This document shows, one piece after another, positions 22,225-34,200 of a DNA stretch of 64,000 nt. The notes under the pieces were generated by a model. It worked only from the letters and a program-made list of their open reading frames with translations. It was not told where the DNA came from and searched no databases. How positions within the stretch are numbered: the stretch's first letter is position 1; every line of letters starts with the position of its first letter. Source of the stretch: Branchiostoma floridae (lineage: Eukaryota; Chordata; Leptocardii; Amphioxiformes; Branchiostomatidae); contig NC_049989.1 in NCBI RefSeq assembly GCF_000003815.2, forward strand, positions 18,134,684 to 18,198,683, written 5' to 3'. The position numbers were made by a program, and so were the translations under genes.

Positions 22225-25200
22225 CTCAGAACAGAGTCGTTCACTGAAAGATATGAGGGTGAGGATGCTGATTCTGGAATCGAAAATGCCACCCCGGCAA
22301 AGTCTTCCAGGGTAACACGCAAAGACTCCATCAAAGAATTTGTAACCAAAAAGATGGTCGAGAACCATCCAACCGATGAGCCGCCGCGACCCCAACAACA
22401 TCCTTCCCCCATCATCGGTCGGACGGGCAAGCTTTACAAACGGAAGCGAACAAGAGAGCCGTGTCCATATTGCGAATACACCAGGCAGGTACTGACCATG
22501 ATGGGCCATGACATGGATGAGACTGAAAAACTGGTATTAAACGTGGGGAAGGTCAAAAAATGTCTGATTCAGGAGATGGCAAACATCGAAGAAAGGCAAA
22601 GGATCCTGAGAGAGCGCATCGTTTACGAGGAGCAACATAGGAGACAGAGGAGGCTCCAAGAACAGTACCAGAAACTTAAGAAATTGAAGAAGAGGAAAAG
22701 AAGGCGGCACATGAAGCCTGTCGAACAGCCGAGTCCCAAGAAAGCAGTTGCCATAGCGATGCGCATCGGTCCCGAACAGACTGAAACTGAGAACAAACAG
22801 GTTGGTCTGTACAGGTTGTACAAGCCGCCAAAGCCGATGGCAGCAAGGCCATCTAGACTGGAGGAAGGCCATCCGATTCACCACGAGTTAGACGTGTCAA
22901 AGCCACACAAGCCAAAATGCCGCTCTCACCATCATACCGACCTGTACCCAGAAGACGATGGTAGGTACCACTGCCATGGTGATGTAAGGATCCACAGGGG
23001 GGACATGTATTACACAATTCCCTCCAAGGACCTGCTGTTCAGGAGCTACGCCCAGGAGAGGGAAGTCGATCCGGTCACGATAGAGAAAATTATGGACAAG
23101 ATCCCTCAGATTCGAAAGCAGCAGGGTGACCACGTCATCGTCTTGGATGAGGACATCCTGACTTTTGGAAACTGGGAGGAGGTCAAAAGTGAGGTCATCA
23201 TTCCCCATCACGTGTTACGAATGGACGAAGCTCCCGCTATGCCTATGGAGAGAGAGGGTCGGGTGTCCCCGATAACGCTCGAGATGGGCACCTGGGATGA
23301 AGTCCTAGACGACGTCTTCCACATTGCCATTGACAAGGAGCAGGTGTCAAGGCAACCGCGGTACCTACAAGGACAAAACAAGAGCGCTTGGGCATCTGTG
23401 GAGGAAACGGATGAGGTACCTAGGGTACGGTATCAGGCTGCACAGATCGATGTTGTTGAGCAGGAGGTGTTCAAACCGCAGACAGAGGAGATAGAGGTAG
23501 AGGAGGCAGAGTACCTAAATGGTGTCCTCCGGTCCATCTACACCAACCTGGAGCAGGTGAATGGTGAGTTTCCGGGGTACTGTGACTCCTGCGCACACGC
23601 CAAGCTTCACGATGTCATGCAGGAGGTTTTCGAAGCCGAGATGTCGCAGGTCGTGTTCGAAGAGCCTAAGTATCTGGAAGGAGAAGAAGGCAAGACACAT
23701 GTCAAGTTGGAGGAGGCTAAAGAGGAACTTCCTCCCTTACCGTTCCACATGCTGGCATATGGCCAAGCTGTTATGGACATGTATAGACCAAATGCCAAGA
23801 AAGTCAGGTCTGAGTCGCCGCGATACCTACAATCCGTGGAAGACCTGGAGTTTCTCCACGAGGAGGATTATGATGAGGACAGGGACAGAATTGAACTGGA
23901 AAGGTTGATGGGAGAACAAGTCAAACAGGTTCTGTGGCAGCACAGCACTGGTGGGCTTCGTTCCAGCAGTCCTGAGTATCTGAAGGCCATAGTTTCGGAA
24001 GGCTACGTCACAGAAGAAGGTGAAGACGGACGTATCAGCCCAACCCCCTCTCTGCAGTCTTTGGTAATTGGTGAAACACTGATGGATATTTTCCGGGCAG
24101 AAGCTGGAGCTGTTGAAACTGAAGATCCACGTTACCATCAAGGCATTGTGTTGAGGGAGTATGCTGCAGAAGAGGAAATCGACGGCACCGTTAGACAGGA
24201 ACGATATGACAAAGCTGCAGTGGAGTTGTTGAGACAAGAATCTTTCAAATCAAAGTCTGGTGTCAGGAGGTCAGAACACGCTCGTTACTTTGCGAAAGAA
24301 AATCACTCAGATCTTCCAGAAGAGTCCACAGGTAAATTCTCACCCGTCTCGTTTGACAACGCTCTACTTGGACAAGTCTTTGTCGACCAATGGAAGGCTG
24401 ACTTGCAAACTATAGAAGCAGAGACGGCGAGGTATCACCAAGGGATTGTCCACCACGAAATTATCAGTGGTGAATCCATTGATGGAAAAGTCTCCCCTCC
24501 TCCAAATCCTCAGAATGTGGTAGTTGGACAGGCGCTGATGGATATATTCAAAGCAAATGTAGAGGAAGTCCCTCTGGAGAGGCCGCGTTATCATGCCACA
24601 GAAAATGAGCTCCAGCACGAGTCCACGGGGAAGATTTCCCCCTTATCTTTCGAAAATCCTGACTTTGGAGAGGTCTTTATGAAAAAGTGGAAAGCAATCA
24701 TGAAGCAAGAGGAGGTAAGGGTGCCGAGGTATCACCATGGCATTTTGTCTGATGAGTACATTGGTGATGAATGGATAGACGGAAGGATTTCACCTAGGCC
24801 AACTGCTGAAAACCTTCTCGTAGCCCAGGTATTAATGGAGACGTTTAAGGCAACATCTGAGCAAGTCAGGGCAGAGATCCCGAGATACATGGCTAAGGAA
24901 GATCAAACGTCTCACGATGAGGAATCGACAGGCAAAGTTTCCCCCGTTTCATTTGAGAGTGCAATGTTGGGAGAGATCTTTATGGAGAGATGGAAAACAA
25001 ACATTGATCTTGTCAAAGCAAGCTCACCCAGATATCACCATGCTGTCATAGGAGATGAGTACGTTGGCAGAGAAGAGGCTGATGGGAGATTGTCTCCTCA
25101 GCCAACATTTAAGAATCTTCTCTCTGCCCAGGTCCTTATGGAAACCTTTAGGGCAACTTCAGACAAAGTAAGAACAGAGGTGCCACAACACTTTGCCAGG

Positions 25201-28200
25201 GAGGGGCAAACATCGTCAGAGGACTCCACTGGTAACATTTCACCTGTTTCATTTGAAAATACAACTTTTGGTGAGATCTGTATGGAGAAGGTCAAAGCGA
25301 TTGCAAACGAGGAGAAGGCTCAACTCCCACGATATCACCACGCCTTCATCTCAGATGAATTTGTCGGGGAGGAAGAGATAGACGGGCGAATACCGCCCAG
25401 ACGGCAAACTGAGAACCTGCTGGCAGCTCAAGTACTTATGGAAACATTCAGGGCAACGTCACAGCATGTTAAAGCAGAGGTACCACGATACAATGTAAGG
25501 GAAGGTTACACATCAGACAGAGAGGAATCAACTGGCACAATTTCTCCTGTCTCTTTTGAAAGTGTTGCCTTGGGTGAAGTGTTCATGGAGAAATGGAAAA
25601 CAAACCTTGAAGAAGTGAAGGCACAAACCCCAAGGTACCACCACGGCTATGTTATGGATGACTTTGTCGGCGAAGAAGGGATAGATGGACGAATTTCACC
25701 CCTGCCAAATGTTGAAAAGCTGCTGACAGCACAAGTACTGCTAGAGGCACACAAGGCCTCTTCTGAAAAAGTTAGACCGGAGGCAGCCCGCTACTTTGCC
25801 ACAGAGGGTCAAACTTCAGAGGACTCTACTGGGAAAATTTCACCTGTTTCTTTTGAAAATGCTGACTTTGGAGATATCGTTATGAAGAAGTTCAAAGCAG
25901 TTACAAAGGAGCAGAAGACTCAAGTCCCGCGGTATCTCAGTGCCTATGTCTCAGATGAATTTGTTGGGGTGGAGGAGATAGACGGAAGAATCTCTCCGAG
26001 GCCAACTCTTGACAATCTGATGACAGCCCAGGTACTGATGGAAACCTTCAAGGCAACCTCAGAGCAAGTAAGAGAAGAGCTTCCACGATACACCGCTACA
26101 GAGGGCCAGCTGTCACAGAGACAAGAATCAACTGGAAGGGTGTCCCCTGTTTCGTTTGAGAGAGCTGAGTTGGGAGAGATCTTCATGGAACTGTGGAAAA
26201 CGAACATTGATTTGGTAAAAGCCAGTTCACCCAGATATCACCAAGCCATCTTGTCAGATGAATACGTTGGGGAGGAGAAAGCGGATGGCAGGTTGTCGCC
26301 TATACCAACCCTCCAAAATCTCTTTGCAGCACAAACCCTGATGGAAACATTCAGGGCAACCTCGGACCAAGTTCGAGCGGAGGTGCCATGTTTCTTTGCC
26401 ACTGAAGGGCAAATTTTCCGGGATCCAGAATCAGCTGGTAAAATGTCTCCAGTATCTTTTGAAAGCGTCACCTTCGATCATGTCTTCATGGAGGAGTGGA
26501 AAACCAACATCGACAGAGTAAAGGCACAAAAACCAAGATACCACCAGGCCATCACCTCAAACGAGTTCATGCACAGGGAAGAAGTAGACGGTAGAATTTC
26601 ACCCCATCCAACCTTTAAGAACCTGGTGACAGCACAGGTCCTGATGGAGACTTTCCGCGCAGCTTCCAAAGAAGTCAGGGAAGAAGTACCAAGACATATT
26701 GCATTGGAGGGTGAAGTTTCACTGAAAGATGAGTCAACTGGGAAAGTCTCTCCTGTGTCGTTTGAAAGGGCTGCGGTAGGAGAGATCCTCATGCACAAGT
26801 GGAAAGCACAGCTTGATCTTGTCAGGGGCTCCTCACCAAGGTACCTGCATGCCATCTTGTCTGACGAATATGTTGGAGAAGAAAAGGTGGATGGTAGGCT
26901 GTCCCCAGAGCCGTCGTACGACAACCTTGTAGCAGCGCAGACACTCATGGAAACGTTCAAGGCTACTACAAAACATATCAGAGCAGAGGCACCGAGGCAC
27001 TATGCCACAGAGGGGCGAACGTCGCAACCCGAGGAATCTACCGGAAGAATCTCACCATTCACACTAGAAGGTGCCATGATGGGAGAGATCATGCTGCAAA
27101 AGATGAGTGCAGACTTGTCTGTGATCGAGTCATGGAAACCGAGGTACCTCCAAGGTGTCGTCTACAACGAATACATGAGATCTGAAGTGATAGATGGGAG
27201 GCTGTCACCAGGACCCTCTCCAGAGAAGCTTGTGTTGGGCGAGGCGTTCATGGAGACGTTCAAAGCCACAGCAAATGAAGTTAGGGAAGAAGTCCCACGA
27301 CATTGGGCTAGGGAGGGCCATGCATCATTGCTGGAGGAACAAACAGGCAGAGTGTCTCCTGTAGCGTTTGAAGCTGCATCTTTGGGGCACATTTTCATGG
27401 AAAAGTGGAAGGCAAACTTGGAGAAGATTCAGACTGAAGAAGCCAGGTTCCACCAGGCAATGGTCCAAGAGCAGCTGACGTGGGAGGAGAGGACTGAGGG
27501 GGAGATTCCCCCAAATCCAAACCTCCAGAATCTAGTGCTTGGGCAAGCTCTGATGGACACATTCCGAGCCACTGAACATCACGTCAAAGCACAGGCCCCA
27601 CAGTACAGAGCCACCGAAAATTATGAATCACTGAAAGAGGGATCTACCGGTAGGATATCTCCTCTCTCATACAAATCTGGAGTGTTTGGGGAGATTTTCT
27701 TGGACAAGTGGAAGGCCAGCCTGGAACAGGTGGTAGCCGAAGCTCCCAGGTTCCACCAGGCAATTGTAAAAGATCAGTTCATTCCAGAACACAGAATTGG
27801 AGGAAATCTCTCGCGTGCTCCTTCCTTCAGGAAAGCAGAAGTGGACAGGGTGGCCATGGACACACACAGAGCTAATGCCATGAGAGTCATGGCACAGTTG
27901 CCACAGTATCAAGCCACGGTGAATCACACATCTTTAGAAGAAGGTACCACAGGAAAGGTGTCTCCAGTTTCCTTCGAGAAGGTTACCTTTGGAGAGATCC
28001 TCATGGACAGGTGGAAGGCCAATCTTGAACAGGTGTTGACCGAAAGCCCTCGGTACAACCAGGCCATAATGAAAGATCAGTACATCCCAGAGGATCAAAC
28101 TGATGGACAGCTGTCACGTGCTCCGTCCCTCAGGAAGGCAGCTGTCGACAGGATAGCAGTCGACACATTCAGAGCAAATGCAGAAAAAGTCAGAGCGCAA

Positions 28201-31200
28201 GCTGCTCAATACCGCGCTGCTGAAAATTACGAGTCAGTAGAGGAGGGCGCTACAGGAAAAGTGTCGCCCGTCTCCTTCGACTCTGTCAAGTATGGAAAGA
28301 TCGTCATGGAAAAGTCGAGGGCCAGTCTTGAGCAAATTAAGGCACAAAAAGCCAGGTATCACCAGGCCATAGTAAAAAATAAGTTCATCCAAGAGGGTCA
28401 TGCCACAGCTACTCCACCCCTACCAAACTTCGACAGTCCCGTATTTCAAGCTGTGAAGCAGAATCTACATCGGCATGAGACAAATTGGGAGAGGTCGGAG
28501 AAGCCACTGTACCTGCGGGTGCGGGAACAGGAGGCTAGGATGATTTTCGAACAAGAGGACGAACTTCCTCCCCTTACCTTCCACCAAAGTGTCCATGGAC
28601 AGGTGATGCTGAACATGTACCGGGCAAGCCACGAGGAGCTCGAACTAGAAATGCCTCGCTACCACCAGCCCATTCAGCGTCAAGTCCACGTTAATTACGA
28701 AGAGGTGGTGGAGGAAATACCAGTTGTCGACATGGAGGAGGTGGAATACGCACCAGTTGAACCGGCGTTTTTCAGGGCAGCACTGGATATGGTGGAGCCA
28801 GACATGGATTTGATTGAAGCAGAGCTAAAGAAAGCCAATTCCCATCCAGAGTCGTATGAAGATTTGCCAGGGTTTTCCACAGATAGGGCAAAAGCAGTGC
28901 CCCTGGAGAAAGCAGATGTGCGCAGTGCCGACCAAAGACTCCAGAGAAGCGAGAGTCCATCATACCTGAAGTATGTTCAAAACACAGCATACGTCCATGA
29001 ATCAGATGCAGACGACAACATATCAGTTGTGGAGTTTGACAGCACTCAACCTGAGCTCATACCAGCTGACAGGGTACAAACCATCTACATCAACTCTCCC
29101 CAAGTTGTCCCAGTTCCTAAGAAACCTGTTCACAAGGCTGAGGAAGTCAAATTGGACAAATTGAGGGAAACCAAGGACCTCAAGGTGCCAAAGGTGAAAC
29201 TCAACAAAGCCAAACCAAGCGTAGCCCTTGGACAACTCAACAAGGCCAGAGCAAGTACGACCAAGATAGAGGGACCCTTTCAACCAATGCAGATGCAGAA
29301 TGTAGAACCAGCAAGACAAATGTGCTCTGCACCTCCCGTAAATCGCGCTCCACGATTCAAGCTCAAAGAAAAAGTCATCGACCTCTCTCTTGAAGAAACA
29401 GATGAATTGCCTAAAATCCTTAAGAGGGCAGCCAAACTTGGCCTCATTCCAAAGCTGCCAAAGCAAGCTCTCAGCGCAGAGAAGATCCGGAGCTTGAAGA
29501 TGGATGTCAAGTTTGCTCAGGAGCTTCAGGAGGAACTTGCAAGTGACCATGCAAGTGACGTGAGTGAGCTGGACCTGGAAATGGCGGATCTTGGCTTTAT
29601 TGACCAAACAAGGTTCAACACAGTGGATGTCTTTGCAGCAGAGCTGCTTCATCTAAAACTCCCCAAGTTAGAAGTATATGAGGAAAGAAAAGACGAAGTC
29701 ATGTTCGAAGAGGCATTAGATCTGTCCCCGTTAGTCATGAAATCTGCTGACAAGAAGCCGATGCCTAAGGAACTGTTTCTGAATGTTACTGCAGAGAAAG
29801 TAGTTGAAGAGGATACAGAGGTAGCCATAGATTTGCCAGCAGTGCCTCAACCAGTGGACAGAGCCATGCGATTGACCATTGCTGAGGAACGGAAACACAA
29901 GGCTGCATTGACCGAAACTGGAAGATCACACCAGTCTCTCCACAAAGCCAGACACGGAGTCATTGAGGTCAAGGAACATGGGTACAAAAAGGTAGCACCA
30001 CTGGTGACTCAAGTGGCACACGTACGGAGCGAACCGGATGAAGTATTCCAACAGGCTCAAATCAACGAAATGGTGGAGATTTGGGTGCATGCAGCACCTC
30101 CGAAACTGCACATTGGTAAAGAAGGGACGGTGGATGTGGTGGAATATCACGCCAGTGATATTGAGCCATTTTTACCATCTTCCGCAAGTCAAAGCACAGA
30201 AGAGGTCAGGATGGAGGAGGCAAAAGCTACAAGATCTGTAGTCATGAATCAAGGAAGGGAAGGTGTAGAAAGTATGAAGGAGGAAGCAGTTCCGCTCGTG
30301 CCACCAATGCCTAAAAGACATACCCTGAAGTCAAGCACTGTGCCCACAGAATCCATGCAGACTGCAGAGGCAGGGCATGTAGAGACAGAGCTTGGTCTTC
30401 ACGGTGCCAGCGAGACCATCCTTGACATGATCAGCATGGAGGTCATGTCCGACCTATCCCCCCTCTCAACAGAGATGGCGCAGGGCTTCGACATCCCTCT
30501 GGAAGTGTACCAGAAAGTCACCAAGCAGGCACAGAAGCAGATGTTTGTGTACGTCCCCCCTCCAAAGTACGGGAAAGAAGGCAACATCCTAACTAAAGAG
30601 GAGGAAGTGAAAACTATTCCCAGTGTGTCAAGTGAAACTGGTAAGCAGAGCCTTGAGCCAGAGGAACATTGGCAGCAGGTCCTCCTGCAATGGGTGAAGA
30701 CTGAGATTCAGCCATACTATGCTGAGGAGATTGTTCTTGACACAAAACAGTTGTCTTCGCAGGAAATACCGCCCATTGCAAGGAGTGATTTGGCAAGTGT
30801 GGGCTCCATACCATCAGAAAGAATGGAAAAAGCACAGTCTCAACATATCAGAACACAACTGCATCCTCACTTTGCTGAAGAACATGTCATTGACGAAAGG
30901 CAAGTGTCTCCTGAAGTGATACCGCCGGGTCCAGGAAGAGATTCAGCACATGTTGGCTCCATACCTTCAGAAGCAATGGCAACAGCACAGTCTCAACATG
31001 TCAGCACCCAACTACATCCGCACTTTGCTCAAGAACACATCATTGACGAAAAGCAAGAGGAGTATGTCTACTTGTACACTGTTACCCCTCAACACACAAA
31101 GACGGCAGAATCAACTGAAGTGCCTGTCCTTCGTCTTCAGAAAGTCAGAGCAGATGAGTTCAGGTCCATGCTGCATCCTCATTTTGCTGAAGAGGGTAGC

Positions 31201-34200
31201 ATCGATACAAGGCATGAATATGTGTACTTTATTCCACCCGGTGCTCCTCAAGGAGCGGCAAGACTCATCAAGGTCCCATCAGCAAAGCTCAGTCAAGCAC
31301 AAGCAGACCTGGCACAAATACGTCAGCTTCCAAGAGAAGACACCATGCAAACTGTAGAGGAGCACGTCCACACTATTCCTGGAGTGCCAGCTTGGGAGAC
31401 TGGTAGGCAGAGCCTGGCGGCAGAGGAGCACTGGGAAAAGGCTCTTCTGCAGTTTGTGAAGACTGAGCTGCAACCTTACTATGCTGAGGAGATTGTTCTG
31501 GACACAAAGCATGAGTCTTCTTATGAAATACCACCCGTTGCAAGGGGCGATTTGGCAAGCGTCGGTGCCATACCTTCACATTCAATGGAAACGGCACAGT
31601 CCCAACACATCAGGACCCAACTGCATCCTCACTTTGCTCAAGAACAAGTGGTAGGAGAAAGGCAGTTGTCTGCTCAAGAAATCCCACCTTTAACTAGAGG
31701 CGATTCAGCAAATGTTGGTTCAATTCCTTCAGAAGCAATGGAAACTGCACAGTCCCAGCATTTCAGGACGCAGCTGCATCCTCACTTTGCTCAAGAACAA
31801 GTGGTTGGCACGAGGCAGTTGTCTGCTCAAGAAATTCCTCCCTTAACTAGAGGTGATTCAGCAAATGTTGGTTCGATACCTTCAGAAGCAATGGCAACAG
31901 CGCAGTCACAGCATTTAAGGACTCAATTGCATCCGTACTTTGGCCAAGAACAAGTTATTAATGAAAAGCAACAGTATGTCTACTTGTATACCGTTGACCC
32001 CCAACACACCACAACAGCAGAATCTTCCGAAGTGCCCGTTCTTCGTCTTCATAAAATCAGAGCAGAGGAGTTTCGGTCCATGCTACAAGCTGAGGAGGGA
32101 AGCATGGATACGAGGCATGAATATGTGTACTTTATCCCTCCGGGTGCTCCTAAAGAGGCAGCAAGAATCATTCAGGTTCCTTCGGCAAAGCTCAGCCAAG
32201 CACAAATAGACAGGGCTCAAACAGAGCTGCGCCCACACTATGGCAGGGAGTCTAGCGTACTGGAAGAGCCAAGGGTGGGTGTGACGGAATTTGATGGACC
32301 GAGGACTGATGTAGCAAGAGGGGAAGCTCTCCCTCACGAGCACTACAGAAATGTGGTGCCTGCACCACAAACCCAGACCTGGGTTCACGTGCCCCCACCT
32401 AAAATGAGACACGCGATGGACAGCAGCATACAGACCAGGGATGAGGTCGTGTACACCATTCCACCCATTCCCATGCCTGACCACAAAGTTAGGATGGTAC
32501 CGTTGGAAAGGGCACAACAGGAAAGGGCCTTGAGGCAGGTCATTCCCACACAAACTCGCGAGATCCGCATGGAAATACCCGAAGAGACAGTGCATGGCAT
32601 GCCCACAGTGGTAAATGAACAGTCTGCAAGACAGCAACGTGTACAATCGGAAAGGTATCAGAAGGTGGAACCGCCAAGAACACAGACTTGGATCAAAGTC
32701 GAGCCGCCCAAGATGGTAGCCGGTCATGAGGGATCCATGTCGGATGTGGTGGCTGAGGTGGTATCAGCCGTTGCCCCTATTCCCACGCAAGCTGCGAGCG
32801 AGGGCATCGTACCCGCTGAAGTCATGGAAAAGGTGCATGCAGCACAGCTGAAAACGCAGCAAATGCCCAGCGAAGGCTCCTTGCGCGAACAGATTGAAAT
32901 CATATCGACCATTCCACCTCTGTCTTCCAATGCCGCAAAGGAGTCCTTAACACCAGCCGGGGTCTTCCGCCAGATCCATGCTCAGCATGTGCAGAGTCAC
33001 AAACTGCATGCGGGCCAGGAGACCGTCTTCAGGGAAAACCTTGAGATCCAAAGGGAAGTCCCGCCCCTGATGCCAAAAACCACCATGTGGCGTCTGCTCC
33101 CGCAGGATAAGACGCCCAAACTGCACAGGCAGCAACATGACTCCCATCACGCGTATTCAGCAACTGAAAGCCATATGTCAAAATCAAGGCTCGAGTCTGT
33201 AACTGAACTACCCGACGTCAGGCCTAAAGTAGCAAGAGAGGTGCTAACCCATGAGGAGATCCACCAGGCTATTAGCAGGATGCAAAGATCCTCCAGATCA
33301 AGAGACCCTGCATGTGAGATCCAAGAGGTCGTTGCGCAGCTGGTAGAAAATTCGGACGGATCGGTGGCCTTCATAGAAGGCGAAAACCTGCCGTCAATGC
33401 CAGACTGTCCTTTCTGTGATGTACAAGAGGGCATGATACATTTCGGTCCATCGTACGAGCTCAAAAAGCTCCAGACCACGCAGGTGTTTCAAGTGGGCGA
33501 TGGGCCGCAGCTGAGGAACATATATGTACGACAAGTGCAGGATGCACGCGGCAAGGCCCCACTCGAGCAAACAGGACGCCTTTCACCTACACAGCGACGG
33601 GTAGCGTCCACTGGAACCGTGATTTCTGACGAGTATCAGAGGGCAGATATCGATACCCTGTACAGTAACTGGGTTCCAGCAGAGCTACAGGTCGCAGGGG
33701 AACTGGAATCCCTGATGCAGCAGGGGATAATCAGATACAACCCCTTGCATTCAACTGTGGAAGAGGAGGAAGGAGATGTGTACGATTACGGTGACGTCTT
33801 CCAGATGAAGCAGAAAAGTGGCCGCAGGAGGGCGCAAAGAGCGGGAGCAGCTGTCGGAAATATTCCTAATGTTGGGTATCCCACCAAGCAGTGGACCTCA
33901 GCTAGGAATATGACAAGGGAACAGATAGAACGAGAGGGCGACGAAAGTCTTGACAGCGAGTTGATCATGGAGCTGACATCAGGAGGTCTTCATCAGGAGA
34001 AAATTGTCCAGAAGGACGGGTGGACGTACATCTACATCCCAGGTCCACCGGAGTCTCCAATAATGCAAAGGCCTCGTACCACCACAAAGATCTCCTACAG
34101 GGAGGACAAGCCCCCGTTTGCCTTTGACTTCAGTAGGTTGATGCACTGGACTATCGGCCGGAGAAACGAGGTGGAGAAGAAAGCGAGGGTGCCAGAAGAG

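Noticed and set aside
26478-27027. Antisense frames under array 1
   Set aside because: Shadows of the repeat-encoding strand; they recur because the repeat itself recurs.
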